Below, piece after piece: positions 10,425-18,381 of a stretch of DNA of 64,000 bases. Source of the DNA: JAFGVL01 sp963662245 (lineage in GTDB: Bacteria; Bacteroidota; Bacteroidia; Bacteroidales; Paludibacteraceae); contig CAXXVQ010000001.1 of the NCBI GenBank assembly GCA_963662245.2, forward strand, positions 297,452-361,451, in the 5' to 3' direction. The stretch's first letter is position 1; each line of letters begins with the position of its first letter. The notes under the pieces were generated by a model. That model was given only the letters and a program-made list of their open reading frames with translations, did no database searches and had not been told where the DNA came from. The position numbers were made by a program, and so were the translations under genes.

Positions 10425-10832
10425 ATGTTAAAAGAAGTATTATCAATTTCAGGAAAATCAGGGTTATTTAAACTAGTATCTCAAGGCAAAAATATGCTGA
10501 TTGTAGAGTCAATGAGTGATAAAAAACGCCAACCAGCATATTCTCATGAAAAAATAGTTTCACTTGCCGATGTAGCTATCTTCACTGAAGATGAAGAAAA
10601 GCCACTTGCTGAAGTATTTTCGTTAATCAAAGAAAAAGAAGCCGGGAAAACATGCAGCATCAGTCCTAAATCTGCAAACAAAGATTTAAATAACTATTTC
10701 GCAGAAGTGTTACCTAATTATGATAGAGATAGAGTTTATCCATCTGACATCAAAAAAGTAATTACCTGGTACAATCTTCTAATCGAAAATGGCATTGTTG
10801 ATTTTGAAATAAAAGAAACAGAAAACGCATAA
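10425..10832 (+). CDS. DUF5606 domain protein
   Basis: A 135-residue cytoplasmic protein beginning MLKEVLSISGKSGLFKLVSQ. It closely matches my memory of DUF5606, a conserved Bacteroidota family of unknown function, including the segments PAYSHEKIVSLADVAIF and NYDRDRVYPSDIKKVITWY. The frame can be read from 10344, but the 27 extra residues would cross the -7 box, so the ATG at 10425 is chosen. It is a single-gene unit between two minus-strand secreted enzymes, closed by its own terminator. No catalytic motif is visible and I do not assign a function. Confidence 0.85.
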   Translation: MLKEVLSISGKSGLFKLVSQGKNMLIVESMSDKKRQPAYSHEKIVSLADVAIFTEDEEKPLAEVFSLIKEKEAGKTCSISPKSANKDLNNYFAEVLPNYDRDRVYPSDIKKVITWYNLLIENGIVDFEIKETENA

Positions 10833-10840
10833 AAACAAAA

Positions 10841-10869
10841 AGAGAGCTGAAATTCAGCTCTCTTTTTTT
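10841..10869. terminator. Bidirectional terminator between convergent genes
   Basis: An 11-bp perfect inverted repeat AGAGAGCTGAA / TTCAGCTCTCT is flanked by an A-run on the left and seven T on the right, so it can stop both the plus-strand DUF5606 gene and the minus-strand gene ending at 10881. Confidence 0.85.
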
Positions 10870-10880
10870 ATCGAATAAAC

Positions 10881-13478
10881 TCAGTCAACCCTCTTGACTA
10901 TTATCTTTCTCATTAATTGCTTTCCGTCAACATCTACAAATAACACATACACTCCTGTTTCATAGGCTGAAGTATTTATTTTCACTTCGTTAGCACCAAC
11001 ATTTTGTATCATTACTGTCTCTCCATTTGCATTTACAATTTTCACAGAACTAATTTCATCTGAAGAAATAACGTGCAAATAGTCGACTGCTGGATTTGGA
11101 TACAATCTTATTCCGGTAAATTCCGAAGATGATGAATCGGCTGAACCTTCTATAATATCTAAGTTTACGGTAGCTGTATCAGACACATGATAATCCCCAA
11201 TAACCTTGTAGGTAAACTTATCAGTTCCCACATAGCCGTTATCGGCCAAATATTCGAATGTACCATTTGAATTCAAGTCAATAAATCCATTCATCGGAGG
11301 ATCAATTAACACAGTTTCTTTTGAACCATTTTCAAGCAGAATATCATTACTCATCAATCCATTTGAGGCATCATTCAAATATGCTGAAGTTCCATTCTCC
11401 AATTTATAATTATCCATAATCGGAATAAAGAATCCCAATAAATACGGCAAGTTTTCTTCCATGTAATAATAACCCGCTTTCTTGTATTCAACCAAGTCAT
11501 TAAAGTTATTCCAAGCACTCCAAGTATAACGAGTAGTTGGCTGCATCAAGGTTCCTTTATACTTAACAGCTACGGCAATACCATCTGAAGTTACTGTTTC
11601 TTTAACGGATGTAGTTGATCTATCATCAGCAAAAACGGTTCTGTATGCAGGGTTAGTGAATTGCAACAAGCTCCATGGCAAACGAATACTAATACTATCC
11701 CCTGCCATTGTTACGGCATCCATACTGGTTGCAGGAAGATTTAGCCTGTTTACTGTCAAATGCCCCACATACTGTATGTCTTGATCTCCGGAGTTATTTT
11801 TCCAACGAACAATATTCCATGGAGCACCGAGTGTGGTTGTGGAGTGATACAATTGTTCGGCAGGTGAAATCCCGTGCCAGATTCCATATAAATCATAAGC
11901 TTGTGTGACAAACAAATCTGCCTCATCATTGGTTATGCGTAATAGGAATTCGGCTCCATTTTGCACAGTATCTCCTGACGCTAAAACTCTTTCTCCCAAT
12001 ATTGAATCATAAGTATCAATTGCAAGCCATAATGTATCAAGATTTGCGAAACTTTGATTGGTATGCAATTTCAAATAAAAAAAGGCATGATCCATAGTAC
12101 TCTCAATTGAATCTATTGGTTCAGAACCGGAGTATGCTGCCAAAGTTTCCCAATCAAGCGTAGCTTTTTTAAAACCTACTAAACCAAAATTTTGCTCAGC
12201 AGCCATCACATTTTGCCACATTACCCTATCGTCTACCCCGAAATCAAATGGGTCAGTTACCCAAGTGCGTTTAAACCATTCATCAATCCAAGCAAACTGA
12301 ATTCCTCCGGCACAACTTGCATCTTCAAAATTCTTAAACATACGCATGTCCATTATTCCTTGATTCAACTCAGTGTTTCCACCATGATGCATTCCACTTT
12401 GTGAGTAATGTGCCACACCCCAGCTTGAAGGCAAACCAAATTCAGCAATCAGCAATGGAATATTTTTGTAATGATTTTTCAAATTGAATAGATAACCTAA
12501 GTACATATTTGCACCATATTCATCAGCATAAGCTTGATGTAAAGCATCTCTACTGATAAAATCCGGGTAATAAGGATAAGCATGATAACTCACAAAGAAT
12601 CCTGCTTTTGCTTTAGAGAAATCCATTCCGGCAAGTTCTAATACTTCATCATCTTCTGTAGTATGAGTTTCTGTAGGGTGAGTTAATGGATCAAGCGTTG
12701 GCCAACTTGAAAAAGCTACCGGGCGTTGAGTTCCGTAATTATTTTGCTCATAAATAAGCAACGAATCCATATGTTGAGTTACAAAAACCTCAGCAGCATG
12801 CACTCCCGAAATACTTAAATATTCACCTGTATATGAAGTTAAACTTGGCTGATTATCATTCGTGGTTTCTATCTCCCAATTGCTCACCTCACGACCAATC
12901 AAATACGCCATCACCCATTTGCTCACATCTTTGGTATAAGTTCCATATGCCTTCCCGAATCTAAAATCAATGGTTCTGTTACCATGCAAACAGTCAACAT
13001 TTTCTTCTACTTCGTTAGAAAAAGCTGAAGATGTATAAAATAAGTCTTGATTATAACCGGCTAACTCTTCTTCCAACCACACCCCTTGAATGATATAAAT
13101 AGGATTATCTGGGTGTGCCACATTAAATGAATCCAGCGTGTTATAAAAACGCGGATAATGCAAGGTGTACAAACGAATCACATTGTAGCCTATTTCCTTA
13201 ATATCAGTAAACCAGCGCCAGTACTGATCTGTAGTAGCAGCCAATTCACCCGGAAAAGTTCCGGGAACTGAAACGCCTAAGTTCATCCCTTTAATGGTAA
13301 AAGGAACATATCGAGCACCATTCCAATGAGTAAAGTGAGAAGAATCTGTTGAGAAAGGATAGTCTGTTTGCTGTGATGCTACATCTACGCGTTGGACTAT
13401 ATTGGATGAATAAAGCTTGCTTTGGAAGAAAAAAAGAGATAAAACAAGCCATGTGCTGAGTATAATTAATCTATTCAT
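10881..13478 (-). CDS. Secreted TIM-barrel glycoside hydrolase candidate with T9SS sorting domain
   Basis: An 865-residue protein with a signal peptide (MNRLIILSTWLVLSLFFF). Residues about 55-430 read as a GH5-like TIM barrel: IKGMNLGVSVPG, NVIRLYTLHYPRFY, GREVSNWEIE with a candidate acid/base Glu197, and PLLIAEFGLPSSWG with a candidate nucleophile Glu346. A region of beta sandwich character follows, then about 700-780 a bacterial Ig/cadherin-like module (GTFEYLADNGYVGTDKFTYKV) and a C-terminal T9SS type A domain (IRLYPNPAVDYLHV, ETGVYVLFV). I cannot name the GH family or the substrate; the catalytic pair is inference from spacing. Exported and probably surface-anchored or released. Confidence 0.82.
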   Translation of the reverse strand: MNRLIILSTWLVLSLFFFQSKLYSSNIVQRVDVASQQTDYPFSTDSSHFTHWNGARYVPFTIKGMNLGVSVPGTFPGELAATTDQYWRWFTDIKEIGYNVIRLYTLHYPRFYNTLDSFNVAHPDNPIYIIQGVWLEEELAGYNQDLFYTSSAFSNEVEENVDCLHGNRTIDFRFGKAYGTYTKDVSKWVMAYLIGREVSNWEIETTNDNQPSLTSYTGEYLSISGVHAAEVFVTQHMDSLLIYEQNNYGTQRPVAFSSWPTLDPLTHPTETHTTEDDEVLELAGMDFSKAKAGFFVSYHAYPYYPDFISRDALHQAYADEYGANMYLGYLFNLKNHYKNIPLLIAEFGLPSSWGVAHYSQSGMHHGGNTELNQGIMDMRMFKNFEDASCAGGIQFAWIDEWFKRTWVTDPFDFGVDDRVMWQNVMAAEQNFGLVGFKKATLDWETLAAYSGSEPIDSIESTMDHAFFYLKLHTNQSFANLDTLWLAIDTYDSILGERVLASGDTVQNGAEFLLRITNDEADLFVTQAYDLYGIWHGISPAEQLYHSTTTLGAPWNIVRWKNNSGDQDIQYVGHLTVNRLNLPATSMDAVTMAGDSISIRLPWSLLQFTNPAYRTVFADDRSTTSVKETVTSDGIAVAVKYKGTLMQPTTRYTWSAWNNFNDLVEYKKAGYYYMEENLPYLLGFFIPIMDNYKLENGTSAYLNDASNGLMSNDILLENGSKETVLIDPPMNGFIDLNSNGTFEYLADNGYVGTDKFTYKVIGDYHVSDTATVNLDIIEGSADSSSSEFTGIRLYPNPAVDYLHVISSDEISSVKIVNANGETVMIQNVGANEVKINTSAYETGVYVLFVDVDGKQLMRKIIVKRVD

Positions 13479-13574
13479 AGCTATCTGTTTTTTAAATATT
13501 TACTTATTGTTTTATGTGAACTAAAGTTAGCAAATTATTTTAACACTTTACAGCTACAATATGATTATTTATCA

Positions 13575-13609
13575 TAAAAAAAGCCCCTATCGCTTTTGCA
13601 ATAAGGGCT
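13575..13609 (-). terminator. Intrinsic terminator downstream of the nqr operon
   Basis: On the minus strand a 12-bp stem (AGCCCTTATTGC / GCGATAGGGGCT, with two G-U pairs) and AAAA loop is followed by seven T. It lies about 345 bp past the nqrF stop, so nqr transcripts reaching it would carry the palindromic island as a 3' UTR. Confidence 0.75.
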
Positions 13610-13680
13610 GTAGTATATCTTGAATAATATTTTAAGCAAAGTACAAATGGGAAAAGAAGAAATTCTTGCTCTTGCATGCA

Positions 13681-13905
13681 TGCGAGAAGCTCGACGAGGG
13701 CTTTTTTTGCTTCATGCACATCGACAAGAGCCAATCTGAGGCTCAGATTCCTTCATGCACATCAACATGGAGCTCTGCGAGGGCTCAGATTGCTCCATGC
13801 AGATATGTTTGGTGCTCGACGAGACCTCGTCGAGCTTCCCGCTGATATGTAACGGGGAATCGTGTACCAGTGGAGTATTTTGAAGAGACGGAGCGCGCTC
13901 CGTCT
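13681..13905. repeat. Palindrome-rich, GC-richer intergenic island
   Basis: This gene-free stretch contains nested inverted repeats: AATCTGAG-G-CTCAGATT (13733-13749), ATGGAGC/GCTCCAT arms (13767-13798), GCTCGACGAG-AC-CTCGTCGAGC (13814-13835) and the perfect 20-bp palindrome AGACGGAGCGCGCTCCGTCT (13886-13905). TTCATGCACATC(G/A)ACA occurs twice 41 bp apart (13711, 13752), and CTCGACGAG-type words occur three times. It is visibly richer in G+C than the flanking genes. It could be a remnant mobile repeat or a structured 3' UTR of nqrF. A short minus-strand frame here (13540-13734) has no protein-like features. Confidence 0.65.
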
Positions 13906-13952
13906 GTACTTAAATCTCAGTGTCCTTTGTGCCTCAGTGGTAAAAAATCATC

Positions 13953-15197
13953 TTACCCTCCAAAATCATCAAAATGTAGCATTTCCATTGGCACACCCAG
14001 ACTATCAAGCATAGCCTGTACTGATTTCGCCATTGGTCCCGGACCACACATATAATATTCAATATCCTCTGGTGCTTCATGCGTTCCGAGATATTCATCT
14101 TCCAACACCTGATGAATATATCCGGTCAATCCTGTCCAATTATCTTCAGGCAAAGGATTTGATAAAGCCAGATGGAACGAGAAATTTGGGAATTCTTTTT
14201 CCAGTTTGCGGAAATCTTCTTCATAGAATACCTCGCGTTTTGAACGAGCTCCATACCAATATGATATCTTTCTATCCTTAGTTTTTAAAGTCTCCAGTAA
14301 ATGCATAATATGTGAGCGCAACGGAGCCATACCTGCCCCACCACCTATATACACCATCTCTCGTTTGGTATCCAAGATATGAAAATCACCATAAGGGCCT
14401 GACACTTTCACCTTATCACCCGGTTTTAGTCCAAAAATATAGGATGAACCGATACCCGGAGGAATTCCCGGAATAGGATAAGTAGAGCCTTTTTGTAAGG
14501 GCGCTGTGGCAATACGCACATTTAACATCACTATGTTTCCTTCAGCAGGATGGTTAGCCATTGAGTATGCACGCACGGTTTCTTCTTCATTGGTACACAC
14601 CATTTCAAATAAGTGATATGTTTTCCAATCATCATGGTATTGAGGGTCAATATCCAAATCCTTAAACTGCACACAGAACTTTGGTATATATATCTGAATA
14701 TAAGAACCAGGCTTGAAATTAAGCGTTTCACCTTCGGGCAACTTCACCACAAATTCTTTAATGTAGGTAGCCACATTATTATTTGAAACAACAGTACACT
14801 CCCACTCTTTAACACCAAACACCTCTTCCGGCACAACTATCTTTAAGTCCTCCTTCACCTTTGTCTGGCAACCCAAACGCCAGTGGTCTTTCATCTGCTT
14901 ACGGGTAAAGAAGTCGACCTCAGTTGGAAGAATCTGCCCGCCACCTTCTACTACCTGACAGCGACATTGCCCACAACTGCCACCCCCTCCACATGCTGAT
15001 GAAAGATAAATTCCATTTTCCTGCAAAGTATTCAGAACGGTTTTTCCGGCATGCACCTCAAACTCCTTTTCATCATTTACTGTGATTTTGACTGTACCCG
15101 AAGGCGACAGCTTATTTTTTGCCACAAGCAATAAGGCAACCAACAATATGGTTACCACTAAAAATACGACTACGCTTATTATGATTGTTGTACTCAT
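13953..15197 (-). CDS. nqrF: Na+-translocating NADH:quinone reductase subunit F
   Basis: A 414-residue subunit that oxidises NADH and passes electrons into the Na+-NQR complex. It has one N-terminal membrane helix (residues about 4-27), a 2Fe-2S ferredoxin domain with SACGGGGSCGQCRC near 70 and a further Cys in RLGCQ, an FAD-binding module with RAYSMANHP, and an NADH-binding module with YIGGGAGMAPLRSH and YYMCGPGPM, ending in MLHFDDFGG. Length fits the family. The in-frame TTG at 15209 is ignored for ATG 15197. It is the last gene of the operon, 21 bp after nqrE. Confidence 0.97.
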   Translation of the reverse strand: MSTTIIISVVVFLVVTILLVALLLVAKNKLSPSGTVKITVNDEKEFEVHAGKTVLNTLQENGIYLSSACGGGGSCGQCRCQVVEGGGQILPTEVDFFTRKQMKDHWRLGCQTKVKEDLKIVVPEEVFGVKEWECTVVSNNNVATYIKEFVVKLPEGETLNFKPGSYIQIYIPKFCVQFKDLDIDPQYHDDWKTYHLFEMVCTNEEETVRAYSMANHPAEGNIVMLNVRIATAPLQKGSTYPIPGIPPGIGSSYIFGLKPGDKVKVSGPYGDFHILDTKREMVYIGGGAGMAPLRSHIMHLLETLKTKDRKISYWYGARSKREVFYEEDFRKLEKEFPNFSFHLALSNPLPEDNWTGLTGYIHQVLEDEYLGTHEAPEDIEYYMCGPGPMAKSVQAMLDSLGVPMEMLHFDDFGG

Positions 15198-15218
15198 TGA
15201 TACTTCCAATTTCTTTTA

Positions 15219-15836
15219 CTAAATCTTGATTCCTGAAAAACACATAAACGCCATACCCATTAAGGCTGTGATAATAATTGTAATACCTAATCCACGAAGC
15301 GGTTTTGGCACATTTGAGTATCTTAACTTCTCTCTGATGGCTGCCATAGCAACAATCGCCAATGCCCAACCTATACCGGAACCCATGGCATAACTAGTTG
15401 CCACGGCAATATTTGGAAATTCCTTTTGTTGCATAAACAGCGAGCCTCCCAGAATAGTACAGTTTACAGCTATCAGTGGCAAGAAAATTCCCAAAGACGC
15501 ATACAACTCAGGACTGACTTTCTCCACCACCATTTCTACTAATTGCACAAAAGAAGCAATCACGGCAATAAACAGTATCAAGCTCAGGAAGCTTAAATCT
15601 AAGGTTTTAAGACTTGGCGAAAGCCAAACCAACGCACCTTCTTTCAGCACATAATTCTCTAATAAATAGTTGAGTGGTAAAGTCGCTGTCAACACAAAAA
15701 CAACAGCAGCACCTAATCCTATCGCAGTGTTCACACTTTTTGAAACCGCCAAAAAAGAACACATGCCCAGGAAGTAGGCAAACACCATATTGTCCACAAA
15801 AATGGACCTGACAAATACATCTATTATCTCTTGCAT
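15219..15836 (-). CDS. nqrE: Na+-translocating NADH:quinone reductase subunit E
   Basis: A 205-residue, six-helix integral membrane subunit of the Na+-NQR, related to RnfA and to NqrD with inverted topology. Family segments seen are DNMVFAYFLGMCSFLAVSK near the N-terminus (with the Cys that helps ligate the intramembrane iron centre), NCTILGGSLFMQQ and YAMGSGIGWALAIV. Start ATG 15836. It lies between nqrD and nqrF in the same direction. Confidence 0.97.
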   Translation of the reverse strand: MQEIIDVFVRSIFVDNMVFAYFLGMCSFLAVSKSVNTAIGLGAAVVFVLTATLPLNYLLENYVLKEGALVWLSPSLKTLDLSFLSLILFIAVIASFVQLVEMVVEKVSPELYASLGIFLPLIAVNCTILGGSLFMQQKEFPNIAVATSYAMGSGIGWALAIVAMAAIREKLRYSNVPKPLRGLGITIIITALMGMAFMCFSGIKI

Positions 15837-15869
15837 ATAGCTTTATTTTTCTTAATCAGTAAATGAAGT

Positions 15870-16493
15870 TTAATTCTCCTCTTGCAAATCTTTGTTTCTT
15901 GCACGGTGAATCCAGATCAATGAAGCAACAGTAATTAATGCCATTGGAGGCAAAATCATCAAACCGTTATTCTCATATCCCATATCATACAAGGCTTGAG
16001 GGATTACTTGATAACCAAGCAATGTTCCTGCACCAAGCAATTCTCTAAAAAATCCCACTGCAACCAATATCACTGCGTATCCTACACCGTTACCGATTCC
16101 ATCTAGCATAGAGTCATATGGTTTATTTCCCAAAGCAAAAGCTTCCAAACGCCCCATCAAAATACAGTTGGTAATAATCAAGCCCACAAATACCGACAGC
16201 TCCTTGCTGACATCATAGACATACGCCTTTAGTATCAAGTTCACGATTGTAACCAAGGCTGCAATCACCACCAGCTGAACAATAATTCTTATGCGCGAAG
16301 GAATCGTGTTTCTCAGGGCTGAGATAATCATATTGGCAAATGTCACTACAACAATTACCGACACTCCCATTACTATTGACGGCCACAATTTTGAAGTTAC
16401 TGCCAATGCTGAACAAATCCCCAGCATCTGAACAATTACAGGGTTGTTCTTACTTATCGGCTCCAGTAATATTTTTTTTCTTCTTGAATCCAT
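15870..16493 (-). CDS. nqrD: Na+-translocating NADH:quinone reductase subunit D
   Basis: A 207-residue, six-helix membrane subunit related to RnfE. Visible signatures are NNPVIVQMLGICSALAVTSKL, ITNCILMGRLEAFALGNKP and DGIGNGVGYAVILV. The Cys residues in the LGIC and TNC segments are the conserved iron-ligand positions of NqrD/NqrE. The ATG at 16493 (MDSRRKK) is preferred to a TTG five codons upstream. Upstream the operon is interrupted by repeats and an insertion sequence, so transcription of nqrD-E-F from the nqrA promoter would have to cross the element. Confidence 0.96.
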   Translation of the reverse strand: MDSRRKKILLEPISKNNPVIVQMLGICSALAVTSKLWPSIVMGVSVIVVVTFANMIISALRNTIPSRIRIIVQLVVIAALVTIVNLILKAYVYDVSKELSVFVGLIITNCILMGRLEAFALGNKPYDSMLDGIGNGVGYAVILVAVGFFRELLGAGTLLGYQVIPQALYDMGYENNGLMILPPMALITVASLIWIHRARNKDLQEEN

Positions 16494-16532
16494 ATTTTCA
16501 AAAATCAATGTTTTATTTATTTTTTATATTAT

Positions 16533-16609
16533 AGGCTGAAAGCCTAACTAGCATTAACATAGGGCAGCGCCCTATGCAAATAAAAGGAACAACTCTTAGC
16601 CCTGAAAGG
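16533..16609. repeat. Left copy of a 77-bp palindromic repeat
   Basis: This segment contains AGGCTGAAAGCCT, CATAGGGCAGCGCCCTATG and TTAGCCCTGAAAGG. It matches the reverse complement of 18262-18338 along its full length, with most mismatches in the spacers between palindromes. The two copies face each other across the insertion sequence. Repeats of this wording are, from memory, dispersed in many Bacteroidota genomes. Confidence 0.85.
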
Positions 16610-16639
16610 GCGCAAGCTTTTTTCTTCCGCCCTTTCAGG
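16601..16639. repeat. 12-bp inverted repeat beside the left IS end
   Basis: CCTGAAAGGGCG (16601-16612) and CGCCCTTTCAGG (16628-16639) are perfect reverse complements with a 15-nt spacer, overlapping the end of the left 77-bp repeat. It can fold into a stable hairpin directly next to the insertion point. Confidence 0.75.
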
Positions 16640-16667
16640 TAGGGTGTCCAATTTGATGTTCTAATTT

Positions 16668-17963
16668 TCACCCAGTATTTTTCAATTTTTCCATACGCAA
16701 ATGAACCAGATTTGGCGATAAGTTTTTGTTTGACCAAACCTTTATTTGATTCATTCGCTTGTCTTCCAAAGCAGCCTTAAAGTTAAAGTTCAGAGCTTGT
16801 TCTTGGTTAATTAGTTTTGTGTAAATCGGTATAAACAATACATACGGTGTCACTCCATTTAATTTATTTGCTGACTTGCGAGCCTTATATCTACCAAATA
16901 TAGTTTCAATAATATCGGAGGAGTTGTTGTGTGCAGTCATTTTTTCGTCTATCAACAATACTTCTTTTCTAAGAAATTCAGCAATGCATTCTCCTAATGT
17001 TATCATTCGTCTATTCCCAGAGAGTAGATATTTTCCTATTTCTCTTTGACATTGGCTCATTGTTGCCTGCGACAATCCTTTGTGCTTACAAATAGATTCA
17101 ATGCTCTCTACACACTTCATCACATCGCCTAATTCATCAATTAAGGATGCATTTGCGGGTATAAAAGAGAACGCTTTTCGCTCTTCTTCGTTTAGCTTAA
17201 AGTAAATCTCAAGCATTTTCGACGACCATTTAACCCAACTAGACAAGTTAATGAAACGAGCCACAGTTCGCTGTGTGGGTGGAAGCAAGTATGCTATCTT
17301 TTTCATATTGTACTTAAATTTCGAATCGGACATTGACTTAGTATATTCAACAAAGTCAGGTGATTTACTGTATGTCCTTTCTAGATACATGCCTAAAGAA
17401 TGGCTAATATCATACTGATGATTCATCTCTGCACACCTTACCCCCTTGGTCATAATCGAAGCATTATCACTTATTACATAAAGTGGATTATGACCCACTT
17501 TTCGGCTAACTTGTGCAAGCTGTGATGCAATACCATCGCCATTCCAAATGTTTGCAATTGCTATATCGAGCACAGATACATCAGAGCAATTTAGTGGGCG
17601 CCCTTGATGTTCTGCTGGCACCCCAAGGGTCAGAAGCAACTTTTCACTTCCTATCATCATGCTTTCATCAATTACTCCTGCATAATCTTTATTTTTCAAA
17701 GAAGCACCTGCCGTTTCGTAAACTTGAAGCCCACATTTTTTCACCCAGTTTTCAATCGTATTATAACAAGGAACTGCCCCTAAAAGACCATCAAAAGTAT
17801 CGTTTATAACACTTAAAATATCGACCACTGAACGAAAACCACAATCAACACGACTATAAAGCATGGTGCTCAATCTTACAATAAGTTCAGAATATTTATG
17901 TCTGTCAATTGGCTCGAAAGTGATCGTTCTTGTTCTTTCGTGAGTACGATGATTCGATCGTCG
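16668..17963 (-). CDS. Transposase, OrfB part (expressed by -1 frameshift)
   Basis: This frame has no ATG near its beginning but is open from just upstream of the slippery site at 17963-17969. Read from there it gives a natural continuation (TITFEPIDRHKYSELIVRLS, then TMLYSRVDCGFRSVVDIL). The fused OrfA-OrfB product would be 479 residues. Acidic residues that could form a DDE/D triad are in GVIDESMMIG, YVISDNAS and DIIETIFGRYK. A TTG-initiated shorter form from 17873 is possible but drops the HKYSELIVRL helix. Stop at 16668 lies 6 bp inside the left inverted repeat. Role: cut-and-paste or copy transposition of the element; family unknown to me. Confidence 0.8.
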   Translation of the reverse strand, partial: RRSNHRTHERTRTITFEPIDRHKYSELIVRLSTMLYSRVDCGFRSVVDILSVINDTFDGLLGAVPCYNTIENWVKKCGLQVYETAGASLKNKDYAGVIDESMMIGSEKLLLTLGVPAEHQGRPLNCSDVSVLDIAIANIWNGDGIASQLAQVSRKVGHNPLYVISDNASIMTKGVRCAEMNHQYDISHSLGMYLERTYSKSPDFVEYTKSMSDSKFKYNMKKIAYLLPPTQRTVARFINLSSWVKWSSKMLEIYFKLNEEERKAFSFIPANASLIDELGDVMKCVESIESICKHKGLSQATMSQCQREIGKYLLSGNRRMITLGECIAEFLRKEVLLIDEKMTAHNNSSDIIETIFGRYKARKSANKLNGVTPYVLFIPIYTKLINQEQALNFNFKAALEDKRMNQIKVWSNKNLSPNLVHLRMEKLKNTG

Positions 17964-18106
17964 TTTTTTTTTAATTCTTGCTGTAATTTAACCTTCTTAC
18001 TTTTAGAATTATCTAATTTGCGAGAAAGATTTTTATTCTCCTTTTTTAAAGCAGCGTTTTCTGCTTTTAATCGTGCATTTTCAATATCAGCATTTGTCTT
18101 TTTCAT
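17876..18106 (-). CDS. Transposase OrfA, coiled-coil protein
   Basis: A 76-residue protein starting at ATG 18106. Residues 8-50 are a continuous charged coiled coil (ENARLKAENAALKKENKNLS), suited to dimerisation. Ribosomes that do not slip end at the TAA at 17876; those that slip back one base at codons 47-48 enter the OrfB frame and make the full transposase. The arrangement resembles IS3-type orfA/orfB control, but the OrfB sequence is not IS3-like. Confidence 0.72.
   Translation of the reverse strand: MKKTNADIENARLKAENAALKKENKNLSRKLDNSKSKKVKLQQELKKNDDRIIVLTKEQERSLSSQLTDINILNLL
17963..17969 (-). promoter_or_regulatory. Programmed -1 ribosomal frameshift site
   Basis: On the minus strand the heptamer A-AAA-AAC lies in the orfA frame (codons AAA AAC, residues 47-48) at the end of a run of nine A. 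This is a classic X-XXY-YYZ slippery heptamer. The -1 frame is closed upstream by a TAA just before it and open downstream to 16668, exactly as expected for a programmed fusion. Confidence 0.82.
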
Positions 18107-18261
18107 ACTTCAAATATCTTATAAATAAGATATAAATATACTGATTATCAATTATATATAAAAATGATTCCAAATGTTTTATTCGATAAAAAAGCATAAT
18201 ATAAGCTTAGCTACAAATGAGAAATTACATGTCTTTTCAGAACATCAAATTGGACACCCTA

Positions 18262-18338
18262 CCTTACAGGGCTAATCTTCACCTATCATTTCTGCATAGG
18301 GCGTTGCCCTATGTTCGAATCTTAGAGGCTTTCAGCCT
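18262..18338. repeat. Right copy of the 77-bp palindromic repeat
   Basis: It contains CCTTACAGGGCTAA, GCATAGGGCGTTGCCCTATG and AGGCTTTCAGCCT. It is the inverted partner of 16533-16609. Removing the insertion sequence and one TA would bring the two copies within about 32 bp, forming one long imperfect palindrome between nqrD and nqrC. Confidence 0.85.
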
Positions 18339-18381
18339 CAGTCAGAAAACGCAACCATCTAACAGTAAAACCATTAAACAA

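Larger units (their letters stand above)
16640..18261 (-). mobile_element. Insertion sequence with frameshifted transposase, about 1.62 kb
   Basis: The ends TAGGGTGTCCAATTTGATGT... at 16640 and its exact reverse complement at 18261 are perfect inverted repeats (26 bp including flanking AGG/CCT, 16637-16662 and 18239-18264). Both ends carry TA, so a duplicated TA target with GGGTGTCC termini is the simplest reading; TA cannot be told from the repeat because it is palindromic. Inside are orfA and orfB of one transposase, joined by a -1 slippery site, in the same direction as nqr. I cannot place it in a named IS family. Confidence 0.88.

Noticed and set aside
13540..13734. 64-residue minus-strand frame in the intergenic island
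   Set aside because: It covers the nqr terminator and repeats, has no plausible start signal, and shows no protein-like pattern.
16213..16737. Short frames across nqrD and the repeat
   Set aside because: They cross palindromic repeats and overlap nqrD in another frame.
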